From an uncultured Eubacteriales bacterium (GTDB taxonomy: Bacteria; Bacillota; Clostridia; Oscillospirales; Acutalibacteraceae), in contig CAKUPP010000009.1 of assembly GCA_934675165.1 (NCBI GenBank), forward strand, positions 1-35,947: a DNA stretch of 35,947 nt. The letters are read 5' to 3'. This document shows, one piece after another, positions 8,332 to 15,010 of this stretch; positions within the stretch are counted from its first letter, which is position 1, and each line of letters starts with the position of its first letter. The notes beneath the pieces were generated by a model. That model had not been told where the DNA came from and did not search any database. It saw only the letters and a list, made by a program, of their open reading frames with translations. Position numbers and translations under genes: made by a program.

Positions 8332-9279
8332 TTGTATAAGGACTTAAATTATAAAAGTAGCAGTAAAAAAGACATAAAAAAAGAAAATACACTTGATTAT
8401 TACATCTCCAAAAGCAAATCAAATACGCGCAAGTGGTGGAAAGATGCTGAGGAACATTCGAATTCGTTTGATAAATATAAGTATGAATTTTTAAAAAATA
8501 ATGTAAAGGCATCTACTGTAGTCCCTGATGAATTGTTTAAAGAAGAAGAAGTCCCCGATAATATGGGATGCTTTGAAACACCGTTTGGTACTATGGAAGT
8601 AGGACATAGAAAATATGATAATAAAAGTGATATAGCTTTTTCTATTGTTCCTGATGAAGTTAAAGAAGAATCAAGACTTCCTGAAAGAAAGCTTACAGCG
8701 CCAAACACTTATTTTGGTGGAGAAAAAAACCATAATGAGAGGCATTTTAAAGCTAGTAGTTTGAGTTTTAAGGTTGATATGCAAAGAGATGACAGGATAG
8801 AAAAGCTCATTCCTGATGATGATGGCATGTACGATGAGCAAGATAAACTGCTATATCAAGATGAAATAGAGGATAAACGGCTTGAAACTTTGAAACTTAC
8901 AAGGGGAGAAAATAAAGAGCAAAGAGAAGCTATACAAGAAGAAATGCAGAGTATAAGAGAGATAAAAAGAGAAAAACAACAAGATAATGATTTGTTAGTA
9001 AAAGAGATAATTGATTTTGTTAAAAAATTTAAAAAAGATAAAGTAAAAATGAAAATTGAGTCTGATGAAGTAATGACTCGCAGGAGAAGAATAGAAGAGC
9101 TTGATCAAGATTTGAATTTGGATATGTTAGATATCTATCAAATCAGACGGTTACTTGAAAAATTGTGGAAAGAAAAGAGACTTAAAAAATTTGTAAAAAA
9201 AGAAGAGATAGATAAGATGAGTAAATTAGAAATTATAAAAATAATAAAGAGTTTAATAAGTGATCCGGAGATTGCTTAA
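8332..9279 (+). CDS. Uncharacterised charged protein, first gene of the particle operon
   Basis: The product is 315 residues. I favour the TTG at 8332 because AAGGAG (8317-8322) lies nine bases upstream; GTG 8326 is too close and GTG 8311 lies before that site. I recognise no family. The first 170 residues are polar and probably disordered, with three spaced short motifs: VVPDEL, IVPDEV and LIPDDD. Residues ~180-240 are a highly charged predicted coiled coil. The last ~70 residues are helical and Lys-rich, ending in KMSKLEIIKIIKSL, which recalls a small SAP- or Rho-N-like helical domain but is not diagnostic. Position upstream of sheath and tube suggests a chaperone, terminator, regulator or scaffolding role. 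The repeated P-D-E/D motifs may be docking peptides. Confidence 0.75.
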   Translation: MYKDLNYKSSSKKDIKKENTLDYYISKSKSNTRKWWKDAEEHSNSFDKYKYEFLKNNVKASTVVPDELFKEEEVPDNMGCFETPFGTMEVGHRKYDNKSDIAFSIVPDEVKEESRLPERKLTAPNTYFGGEKNHNERHFKASSLSFKVDMQRDDRIEKLIPDDDGMYDEQDKLLYQDEIEDKRLETLKLTRGENKEQREAIQEEMQSIREIKREKQQDNDLLVKEIIDFVKKFKKDKVKMKIESDEVMTRRRRIEELDQDLNLDMLDIYQIRRLLEKLWKEKRLKKFVKKEEIDKMSKLEIIKIIKSLISDPEIA

Positions 9280-9436
9280 AAGAAGAGTTTTTGAAATTGA
9301 TTAACAGTGACTTAGGGCTCATTTCCCTATTTTGCATGTTAAATAAAGCGGGTATGTTTAGTTGGCTTTTTCAGCATTACTGCAAGATATCCCGCAAAAA
9401 TTATATTTTCAGTTGTAGAAAGGAGTTGAAAGGTTC

Positions 9437-9466
9437 TTGCTATTTAATAGTAGTGAACCGAGATGA
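9437..9466 (+). other. Possible leader mini-ORF coupled to the sheath start
   Basis: A TTG at 9437 opens a nine-codon frame (MLFNSSEPR) whose TGA overlaps the sheath ATG as ATGA at 9463-9466. AAAGGAG at 9419-9425 is 11 bases upstream of the TTG, while no good Shine-Dalgarno lies next to the sheath ATG. This could be translational coupling; equally the frame could be chance. The upstream part of the 183-base gap holds a small hairpin (TAGGG 9313-9317 with CCCTA 9325-9329, then TTTT), too weak to call a terminator. Confidence 0.3.
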
Positions 9467-11199
9467 TTATGGCAGAGTATTTATCTCCGGGAGTCTATGT
9501 TGAGGAATTTGACAGCGGTCCTACTCCAATGCAAGGAGTTGGAACAAGCACAGCGGGATTTATTGGAGTTGCTGAAAGAGGTCCTATTTCGGGAATGCCT
9601 GTACTAGTAACAGGTCCTGCAGATTTTTCTCGTAAATTCGGTGGATATTTACACGAAAATGAATTCGGTGAGTACAGATTTTTAGCACATGCAGTAAACC
9701 ATTTTTTCTCAAATGGTGGTTCAAGAGCATTTGTAATGCGCGTGGCACCATCAGATGCCAGAGTGGCTCAGGCATCATATAAACAAGGCAAAGAAGGTGT
9801 TGTAACAATATCTGCAAGAAGCCCTGGCGCATGGGGAAATGCAATTGTTGTAACATTTGAAGAAGTAAGTAATAGCAAAACTCAAATTATGGAAGATTTG
9901 GGCGATGGAAAATATGTATTTAAAAATCCGGCAGGATTTAATGTTGGAGACGTAGTATGCGTTAAAAAAGGCGAAGAAGAACAATTTGGTTTGATTACGA
10001 ATGTAGTTGGTAACGCTATATCATTTGCATCTAAGTTCGAAGGAAAAGTAGTAGATGACAGCCTCCTTCCTAAAACAACAGTGCATTCATGCGAGATGAA
10101 TGTTACAGTTTCGTATAAAGATGAGGTAGAAAAATATAGTGGTGTTAATTTTAATGCAGCATCTCCCGCTTTTGTTGAAAAAACAATGGCTAAATCTGAG
10201 ATAGTTGATGTTAAAGCAACGCCAACTTCAGAAGCAGTTTCTCCTATGGATGTAATTCGTCAAGTATTTACTGGAAGAAATGAAGACATAGTTGTCACAC
10301 TTTCTGGTGGTACGAATGGAACAGCGGTTAAACTTTCTGATGGAGATTTCATCGGAGTTGATAAAGGTCCAGGTGAAAGAACGGGAATACAAGCCTTCCT
10401 TGATAATACAGAGGTAAATATAATGGCTGTTCCTGGTATTGTAAGCCCAAATGTTCAGCTTTCACTTGTTTCACACTGTGAAAAACTTGCAAGCAGATTT
10501 GCTGTTTTAGATATTCCAATGACAGCAAAAACTGTTCAAGACATAATGAAACACAGAGATATTGTTGACAGTGATTATTGTGCAATGTATCATCCGTGGC
10601 TTCAAGTATTTGATCCGCTTGATAAAAAGGATACTTTCATACCACCTTCAGGGTCGGTGATGGGAATATTTGCAAGAAGTGATAATTCGAGAGGTGTTCA
10701 CAAAGCTCCTGCAAATGAAGTAGTTGCTAACTGCACAGGACTTTTTGCAAATTATAGCGTTGCAGAACAGGATTTGCTTAATCCGAAGGGTGTAAATCTT
10801 ATTAGAAAATTCCCTGGTGCAGGAATTAGAGTTTGGGGTGCACGCACAGCTTCTTCTAAGCCACTATGGAAATACGTTAACGTTAGACGTCTTTTCATAT
10901 ATATTGAAGAATCAATAAAAGCAAACACCAACTGGGTAGTTTTTGAACCGAATGATGAAAATCTTTGGTCACGAGTAAAAAGAACGATCGAAATTTTCTT
11001 AGAAGGTGTTTGGAGAACAGGTGCCTTGGTAGGTGGTTCACCGACAGAAGCTTTCTTTGTTGATATTGGACCAAATACCATGAGTAAAGATGATATTGAT
11101 AACGGAAGATTAGTTTGTGTGATCGGTGTAGCTCCAGTTAAACCTGCTGAATTTGTAATCTTTAGAATTACTCAAAAAACAGGTGAATCAGCAGAATAA
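9463..11199 (+). CDS. Contractile tail sheath protein
   Basis: The product is 578 residues (576 from the second ATG at 9469). The N-terminus EYLSPGVYVEEFDSGPTPM, the following TSTAGFIGVAERGP and the C-terminal domain are characteristic of sheath proteins of contractile tails, R-type pyocins and eCIS. In the C-terminal domain these are VNVRRLFIYIEESIKANTNW, FEPND..LW..V and FLEGVWRTGALVGG. Sheath subunits polymerise around the tube and contract to drive it into a target. There is a single sheath gene, unlike Afp/PVC systems with three paralogues. The protein is longer than the minimal ~350-residue eCIS sheaths; the extra length lies in a variable central insertion around residues 120-290, probably surface-exposed. 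A stop at 9454 in the same frame limits the start to 9463 or 9469. Confidence 0.95.
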   Translation: MIMAEYLSPGVYVEEFDSGPTPMQGVGTSTAGFIGVAERGPISGMPVLVTGPADFSRKFGGYLHENEFGEYRFLAHAVNHFFSNGGSRAFVMRVAPSDARVAQASYKQGKEGVVTISARSPGAWGNAIVVTFEEVSNSKTQIMEDLGDGKYVFKNPAGFNVGDVVCVKKGEEEQFGLITNVVGNAISFASKFEGKVVDDSLLPKTTVHSCEMNVTVSYKDEVEKYSGVNFNAASPAFVEKTMAKSEIVDVKATPTSEAVSPMDVIRQVFTGRNEDIVVTLSGGTNGTAVKLSDGDFIGVDKGPGERTGIQAFLDNTEVNIMAVPGIVSPNVQLSLVSHCEKLASRFAVLDIPMTAKTVQDIMKHRDIVDSDYCAMYHPWLQVFDPLDKKDTFIPPSGSVMGIFARSDNSRGVHKAPANEVVANCTGLFANYSVAEQDLLNPKGVNLIRKFPGAGIRVWGARTASSKPLWKYVNVRRLFIYIEESIKANTNWVVFEPNDENLWSRVKRTIEIFLEGVWRTGALVGGSPTEAFFVDIGPNTMSKDDIDNGRLVCVIGVAPVKPAEFVIFRITQKTGESAE

Positions 11200-11239
11200 T
11201 TTAAATGATATTTTTTATGAGGAAGGAGAATGATTTTAC

Positions 11240-11770
11240 ATGATAGAGGGAGTAGCAACCACAGGTATACAAGAGCTTGGTACTGAAGTTTTGTCTACAA
11301 ATGCATCAATTACCAGTGGCTTGTCGTCACCTATAAGAGGTTTTAGATTTACAGCGTATTTCCAAAATTTAGGTACATCTTCATTTAAGAGTGTTACCGG
11401 ATTTTCAGCTGACGTTGAGACACAAGAATACAGAGAAGGCGGCTTTGGCTTTCTTACCAAAAGGAAACTTCCTGGCCTTGTAAGTTATGATGATATAACT
11501 CTTGAAAAAGGTTTGTACAGTAATCCACTTCTTTATAATTTCTTTAATGATTATTTGGAGGGGAATAGTTTTACTCCGGTTAATGCAACCATAACAGTTT
11601 ACGATAATGCTGGGACTCCAACAGCAAGTTGGACAGTTATTAATGCATGGCCCAAGAGCTACAAGTCAGGAGATTTGAGTGCAGAAGATTCTTCAATTTT
11701 GATTGAAACACTTACACTTGCTCACGAAGGTGTAAAAAGAGATCTTTCTGTTACTACCGGTGGAGCATAA
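11240..11770 (+). CDS. Inner tube protein (gp19/Afp1-like)
   Basis: This 176-residue protein belongs to the T4 gp19 tail-tube family, which stacks as hexameric rings inside the sheath. The pattern RGFRFTAYFQNLGTSSFKSV, the EYREGGFGF stretch, the KLPGLVSYDDITLEKGL strand, and the LIETLTLAHEGV end are standard for the family. A strong AAGGAG at 11223-11228 precedes the ATG. The gene sits 40 bases after sheath, the usual order, and is followed by an 11-bp hairpin that may separate the high-copy sheath-tube segment from the rest of the operon. Confidence 0.93.
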   Translation: MIEGVATTGIQELGTEVLSTNASITSGLSSPIRGFRFTAYFQNLGTSSFKSVTGFSADVETQEYREGGFGFLTKRKLPGLVSYDDITLEKGLYSNPLLYNFFNDYLEGNSFTPVNATITVYDNAGTPTASWTVINAWPKSYKSGDLSAEDSSILIETLTLAHEGVKRDLSVTTGGA

Positions 11771-11795
11771 TAAAATAAAGTTTAACTACTATATA

Positions 11796-11824
11796 CTTCT
11801 CCTCGCTTTTTATGCGAGGAGAAG
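11796..11824 (+). promoter_or_regulatory. Strong intra-operon hairpin after the tube gene
   Basis: CTTCTCCTCGC (11796-11806) pairs perfectly with GCGAGGAGAAG (11814-11824) around a seven-base loop. No T-run follows, so it is not a standard terminator. A plausible role is protecting the 3' end of a processed sheath-tube mRNA, raising those two products over downstream baseplate genes. The GAGGAGAAG arm also resembles a Shine-Dalgarno but is 32 bases from the next ATG. Confidence 0.6.
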
Positions 11825-11856
11825 AGATACATTGATTATGGAAAGAGTGATTTTTA

Positions 11857-12231
11857 ATGTCAGATGCTTTTGAAACAAAAGTAAATTTTGAATTGCCAAA
11901 GGGATATATAGATCAAAATGGCGAAGTTCATAAAAAAGGAGTTATGAGACTTGCAAATGCGGCAGATGAAATAATCCCGCTTAATGACGCAAGAGTTAAA
12001 ATGAATCCGGGATATTTAAGCATATTACTTCTTGAAAGAGTTATTTTAAGTTTAGGTACTCTTAAAAGGGTAGATTCTCATGTTATAGAAAATCTTTTTA
12101 CGGCAGATATGGCGTATTTGCAAGATTTATACCAAAAGATAAATGCAGTTGAACCGCCGGTGGCTTACGTAAGGTGCCCAAAATGTGGGCATGAATTTGG
12201 GCATGAAATGCCTTTTTTCGGGGAAGCCTAA
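11857..12231 (+). CDS. Phage-tail assembly protein, short (zero-frame) product
   Basis: The product is 124 residues. It resembles the small tail-assembly proteins found after the tube gene in many eCIS loci: NFELPKGYIDQNGEVHKKGVM, then MRLANAADEIIPLNDARV, a helical core with LGTLKRVDSHVIENLFTADM, and a C-terminal half zinc ribbon (CPKCGHEFGHE). By position and size it corresponds to the tail assembly chaperone of contractile phages. It ends a few codons after the slippery heptamer at 12213-12219, and the next open frame has no start codon, which suggests that a longer frameshifted version is also made. Confidence 0.82.
   Translation: MSDAFETKVNFELPKGYIDQNGEVHKKGVMRLANAADEIIPLNDARVKMNPGYLSILLLERVILSLGTLKRVDSHVIENLFTADMAYLQDLYQKINAVEPPVAYVRCPKCGHEFGHEMPFFGEA
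12213..12219 (+). promoter_or_regulatory. Candidate -1 programmed ribosomal frameshift site
   Basis: The zero-frame codons here read CCT-TTT-TTC-GGG, so T-TTT-TTC is a canonical X-XXY-YYZ slippery heptamer in the correct register. A -1 slip moves ribosomes from the tail-assembly frame, which stops at 12229-12231, into the frame running to 12428. Possible stimulatory pairing follows: AAGCC (12224-12228) with GGCTT (12275-12279), and inside it AAAAG (12245-12249) with CTTTT (12268-12272) plus CTCT/AGAG (12252-12263). The pairing is modest and unproven. Confidence 0.65.
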
Positions 12232-12428
12232 AAAGTTATCCAGCAAAAGTACTCTATGAAGAGATAGCTTTTTTGGCTTACTATTTTCATTGGTCTCGTA
12301 GTGAAATTATGCTTTTACCACATAGGGAAAGAGTGAAGTTTTGCGGAGAAATTTCTAAAATAAATAAAAAAATGAATGCGGAAGTAAATAAAGATAAAAA
12401 GAATATTTTTGATATAAGCGATGAATAA
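12219..12428 (+). CDS. Frameshift-expressed extension resembling DUF6760
   Basis: The frame is open from 12207, just after a TGA, to TAA 12426-12428, and contains no ATG, GTG or TTG before its conserved part. Codons from 12219 give about 69 residues including YPAKVLYEEIAFLAYYFHW, then SRSEIMLLPHRERVKF and a lysine-rich helix. This matches the small protein (DUF6760 as I remember it) that follows the tail-assembly gene in other eCIS loci. The only evident way to translate it is a -1 shift at 12213-12219, giving a fused product of about 190 residues. That arrangement parallels the gpG/gpGT tail assembly chaperones of long-tailed phages. A homopolymer sequencing error (T7 instead of T6) would also join the frames. 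Confidence 0.75.
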   Translation, partial: RGSLKSYPAKVLYEEIAFLAYYFHWSRSEIMLLPHRERVKFCGEISKINKKMNAEVNKDKKNIFDISDE

Positions 12429-12456
12429 ATGTTTGATTTGAGGGTGTGAGATTTAT

Positions 12457-14292
12457 ATGGCTCTATTTGATGCACAGCAAGGAGATAAAATTCTTGGCAA
12501 AGGATTCCATTATTTAAGAAAACAATTTATGGTTTCACCACTAAAATATTTGTCAGGTTTTTATGAATTCTTTGTTACTTTGAATGAGTTTACATTTGGA
12601 TTCCAAAGCGTTTCCGGGTTATCTGTGTCTCGTGACGTAAGCGTAATACCGGAAGGCGGAGTTAACGATCACGGACTTCTTGTTGAAGGGCCGTTTGTCT
12701 CAAATCAAACAATATCTTTTTCGCGTGGATTGATGATTAGATTTCCATCATCTTTTGATAAGATAGGACGCGCAGCAGCTGCTGCTGTACCTACTAATAT
12801 GGGGAAAAAATTTGCATTGCTGACTGTGGCGTCAGCGAGCCCTCAAGAGACTTTGGAAAAAGGTCCGGCGTTAGGGTTTATATACGTGTATAGTAGAGAA
12901 GGGCGTCTAAGAGCTAAATTTTCTTTTTTGTCACTTGGAATGACAGACTGGAGTATGAGTGATTTGGATGCTGGCAATACTGGAATAGCAATAGAAAGTA
13001 TGACTATTGCACATACTGGGCTTGTAAGAGAACCTGTTAGTATGATGCCATCCATTGCAAATATTTCTGCAATTTCTGGTAGTGATAGCGAATCATATTT
13101 AAGAAATTATGAGGAATGGAAAATTAAAAAAGCACAAAATGATGCGGCATCTAAAAAATTAAAAAAATATGTTGCAAAAAAAGAATCCGAACGAAAAGAT
13201 TTACAAGAAAAACTTGATAAACTTAAAAATAGTACAGAAGCTTTTAGGAAAATGTGTAAAGAAGTTCAAGAAGGTAAAAAAGATCTTGCGGCTATGTCTG
13301 ATGAAGAATTTAAAGCATTTCTTAAAAGCGGAGGAGTAGAGCTTACTGAGGCACAAATTAATGCTTTGAAAAATGAACGTGCAGCTGCTTTGAAACACAA
13401 AGAGTTTGCTGATAAAGTTGCTAAAAACAAAGAAGAAAAATCTAAAATTCAAAATCTTCTTTCCAAAGGTACTGTTACTGATGAAGATCTTGAAGGATTT
13501 ACCGAAGAACAAAAGGATCAAATTAAAGCAAGTATTGAACGTAGAAAATACGAGCAAGCACTTTCTGAAGCTCAAAAAATTAAGGCTGAAAATCTTAATA
13601 AAAAAGCTAAGGAGCATAATGATAAAATTTCTTCTCAACGTGCTGAGATAGCTGAAAATGCTGTTCAAAATGCAAAAAATGAAGCTAAAATGGAAGAACT
13701 TCTTTCTAAAGACAGTGTAACCGATGAAGATCTTGAAGGATTTACTGATGAGCAAAAGGCTCAAATTAAGTCTAGAATGAAAGATAAAGAAGTTCGTGCA
13801 GGTCTTGATCAGTACAGTCAAATGCTAGAAAATGAAAAAAATCGTAAAGCAGAAAGTGCTAATAAGAAAGCTGATGAGCACAATAAAAAAATTGAACAAG
13901 AACGTAGAAATGCTGTTGAAAATGCAGATAAAAATACTGAAAAACAGCAAAAATTGCAAGATTTGGCATCTAAAGATAGCGTAACTGACGCTGATCTTAA
14001 AGGATTGAGCAAAGAAGAACAAGAGTTTGTTAAATCGAAAATGAAAGATAAAGAAGCCATGAATGCTATGAAAGAAAGGATGGACGCCAACAAAAAAGAT
14101 CAAGCAAAACGTGAAGAAGAACGTAAAAATGTAATGGAAGATTATAAAAATGAGCGAGACAAAATTGATAAATATACTCAACATTTAGAAAATACAAAGC
14201 AACAAAAAGCTGCAAGTTTGGAGAAAAAAGCAAAGGAGCAAAATGACAAAGTTGATCAGCTTAGAAATAATGCAATGAATGATAAAAAATAA
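12457..14292 (+). CDS. Second tube-like protein (Afp5/gp19-like) with a long coiled-coil repeat tail
   Basis: The product is 611 residues. Residues ~1-205 are a gp19/Afp5-type tube domain: a basic N-terminus, YEFFVTLNEFTFGFQSVSGL, an insert rich in Ala/Ser, and the terminal strand IAIESMTIAHTGLVREP. Afp5/Pvc5-like proteins form the first tube ring on the baseplate. From ~205 to the end the protein is a very charged predicted coiled coil. A unit starting SK-x-x-VTD-x-DL-x-G recurs at residues ~336, 417 and 505 (spacing 81 and 88 residues), with a weaker relic near 290. Usual family members end soon after the tube fold, so the ~400-residue tail is an unusual fusion. It could be a tape-measure-like ruler, a rod at the baseplate or a cargo tether. 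AGGGTGTGAG precedes the ATG. Confidence 0.88.
   Translation: MALFDAQQGDKILGKGFHYLRKQFMVSPLKYLSGFYEFFVTLNEFTFGFQSVSGLSVSRDVSVIPEGGVNDHGLLVEGPFVSNQTISFSRGLMIRFPSSFDKIGRAAAAAVPTNMGKKFALLTVASASPQETLEKGPALGFIYVYSREGRLRAKFSFLSLGMTDWSMSDLDAGNTGIAIESMTIAHTGLVREPVSMMPSIANISAISGSDSESYLRNYEEWKIKKAQNDAASKKLKKYVAKKESERKDLQEKLDKLKNSTEAFRKMCKEVQEGKKDLAAMSDEEFKAFLKSGGVELTEAQINALKNERAAALKHKEFADKVAKNKEEKSKIQNLLSKGTVTDEDLEGFTEEQKDQIKASIERRKYEQALSEAQKIKAENLNKKAKEHNDKISSQRAEIAENAVQNAKNEAKMEELLSKDSVTDEDLEGFTDEQKAQIKSRMKDKEVRAGLDQYSQMLENEKNRKAESANKKADEHNKKIEQERRNAVENADKNTEKQQKLQDLASKDSVTDADLKGLSKEEQEFVKSKMKDKEAMNAMKERMDANKKDQAKREEERKNVMEDYKNERDKIDKYTQHLENTKQQKAASLEKKAKEQNDKVDQLRNNAMNDKK
13462..14025 (+). repeat. 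Three in-frame coiled-coil repeat units
   Basis: Units begin near 13462, 13705 and 13969, each encoding an SK-(G/D)-(T/S)-VTD-x-DL-(E/K)-G motif and then a Lys/Glu/Asn-rich helix. Spacings are 243 and 264 bases, both multiples of three. The DNA is still similar in the motif (GATGAAGATCTTGAAGGATTT is shared by the first two units), so duplication is relatively recent. Confidence 0.8.
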
Positions 14293-14321
14293 GTAATTTT
14301 TTCTGTTGGAAGGTGAATTTA

Positions 14322-14972
14322 GTGCTTGAAAATGAATTGCTTTCACTTGATGCTCAAATAGCTAATCTGGTAAAAGAATTAAAGGAAAAAGAAGATGAAA
14401 TCGAGCAGGTAAAACTTAAAATTGAAAAGATGCTTCCCGCTAAAATTTATACTCGTAAAGAGCTTGAACAGATGAAAGAAGAAGAAAGACAAAAGCGTTT
14501 GGAAAAGCTCAAATATGAAAGAGAGAATATTGATTTGATTACGCAAAAATCGTTTGTTGAAGCTGACAAAATGAGAGAGAGATTAAAAAACTCATCTGAT
14601 GAAGAAAAAAAAGAAATAGAAACTGCAGCACTTGAAATAGAAATACAGGCTCTTGAAAAAAAACTTAAAGTTAAAGATGATATTATTTTTCAAACAGAAA
14701 AAGATATGAGAGAAATTATGGCAGGTAAAGTGGTAAGAGATTCAAAAATAAAGCATTATGAAAGTGAACTTAATTCAGAAAACAGAAAAAATATTTATCC
14801 TGAAAAAGAGACTGAAATTCGTAAAAATATAGTTGATTTGAAATCAATTAATAGAGATGCACTTGAAAAATATTTTTTGCTTCTTAAAAAATCGGAAAAT
14901 ATTAAAACAGATATGTATGTAAGTGCACAAAAACTTGTTATGTGTCGCGAGAGATTAAAAACACTGGTTTAA
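14322..14972 (+). CDS. Uncharacterised coiled-coil protein
   Basis: The product is 216 residues. GTG 14322 is favoured because GGAAGG at 14308-14313 is correctly spaced; the in-frame GTG at 14313 overlaps that site. The whole protein is predicted helical with heptad-like patterning (DAQIANLVKELKEKEDEIEQ, then long Glu/Lys runs), no cysteines except near the C-terminus, no signal peptide and no membrane segment. I recognise no family. Lying between the tube initiator and a large unknown protein, it may pair with the coiled-coil tail of the preceding gene, or act as an assembly chaperone or scaffold. Confidence 0.75.
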   Translation: MLENELLSLDAQIANLVKELKEKEDEIEQVKLKIEKMLPAKIYTRKELEQMKEEERQKRLEKLKYERENIDLITQKSFVEADKMRERLKNSSDEEKKEIETAALEIEIQALEKKLKVKDDIIFQTEKDMREIMAGKVVRDSKIKHYESELNSENRKNIYPEKETEIRKNIVDLKSINRDALEKYFLLLKKSENIKTDMYVSAQKLVMCRERLKTLV

Positions 14973-15010
14973 AAATTTTAAACTCTAGCTTTTAAAGGCG
15001 GTAAGAATTA

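Noticed and set aside
9347..9394. GCGGG...CCCGC pairing in the sheath upstream region
   Set aside because: Only five base pairs around a loop of nearly 40 bases; not distinguishable from chance.
9291..9503. 70-codon frame between the first operon gene and sheath
   Set aside because: It overlaps the sheath gene in another frame, has no ribosome binding site and no family-like content.
13201..13821. 206-codon minus-strand frame inside the coiled-coil tube-like gene
   Set aside because: It is the antisense of Lys/Glu-rich repeats, giving artificial Phe/Ile/Ser-rich membrane-like sequence, and has no start signals.
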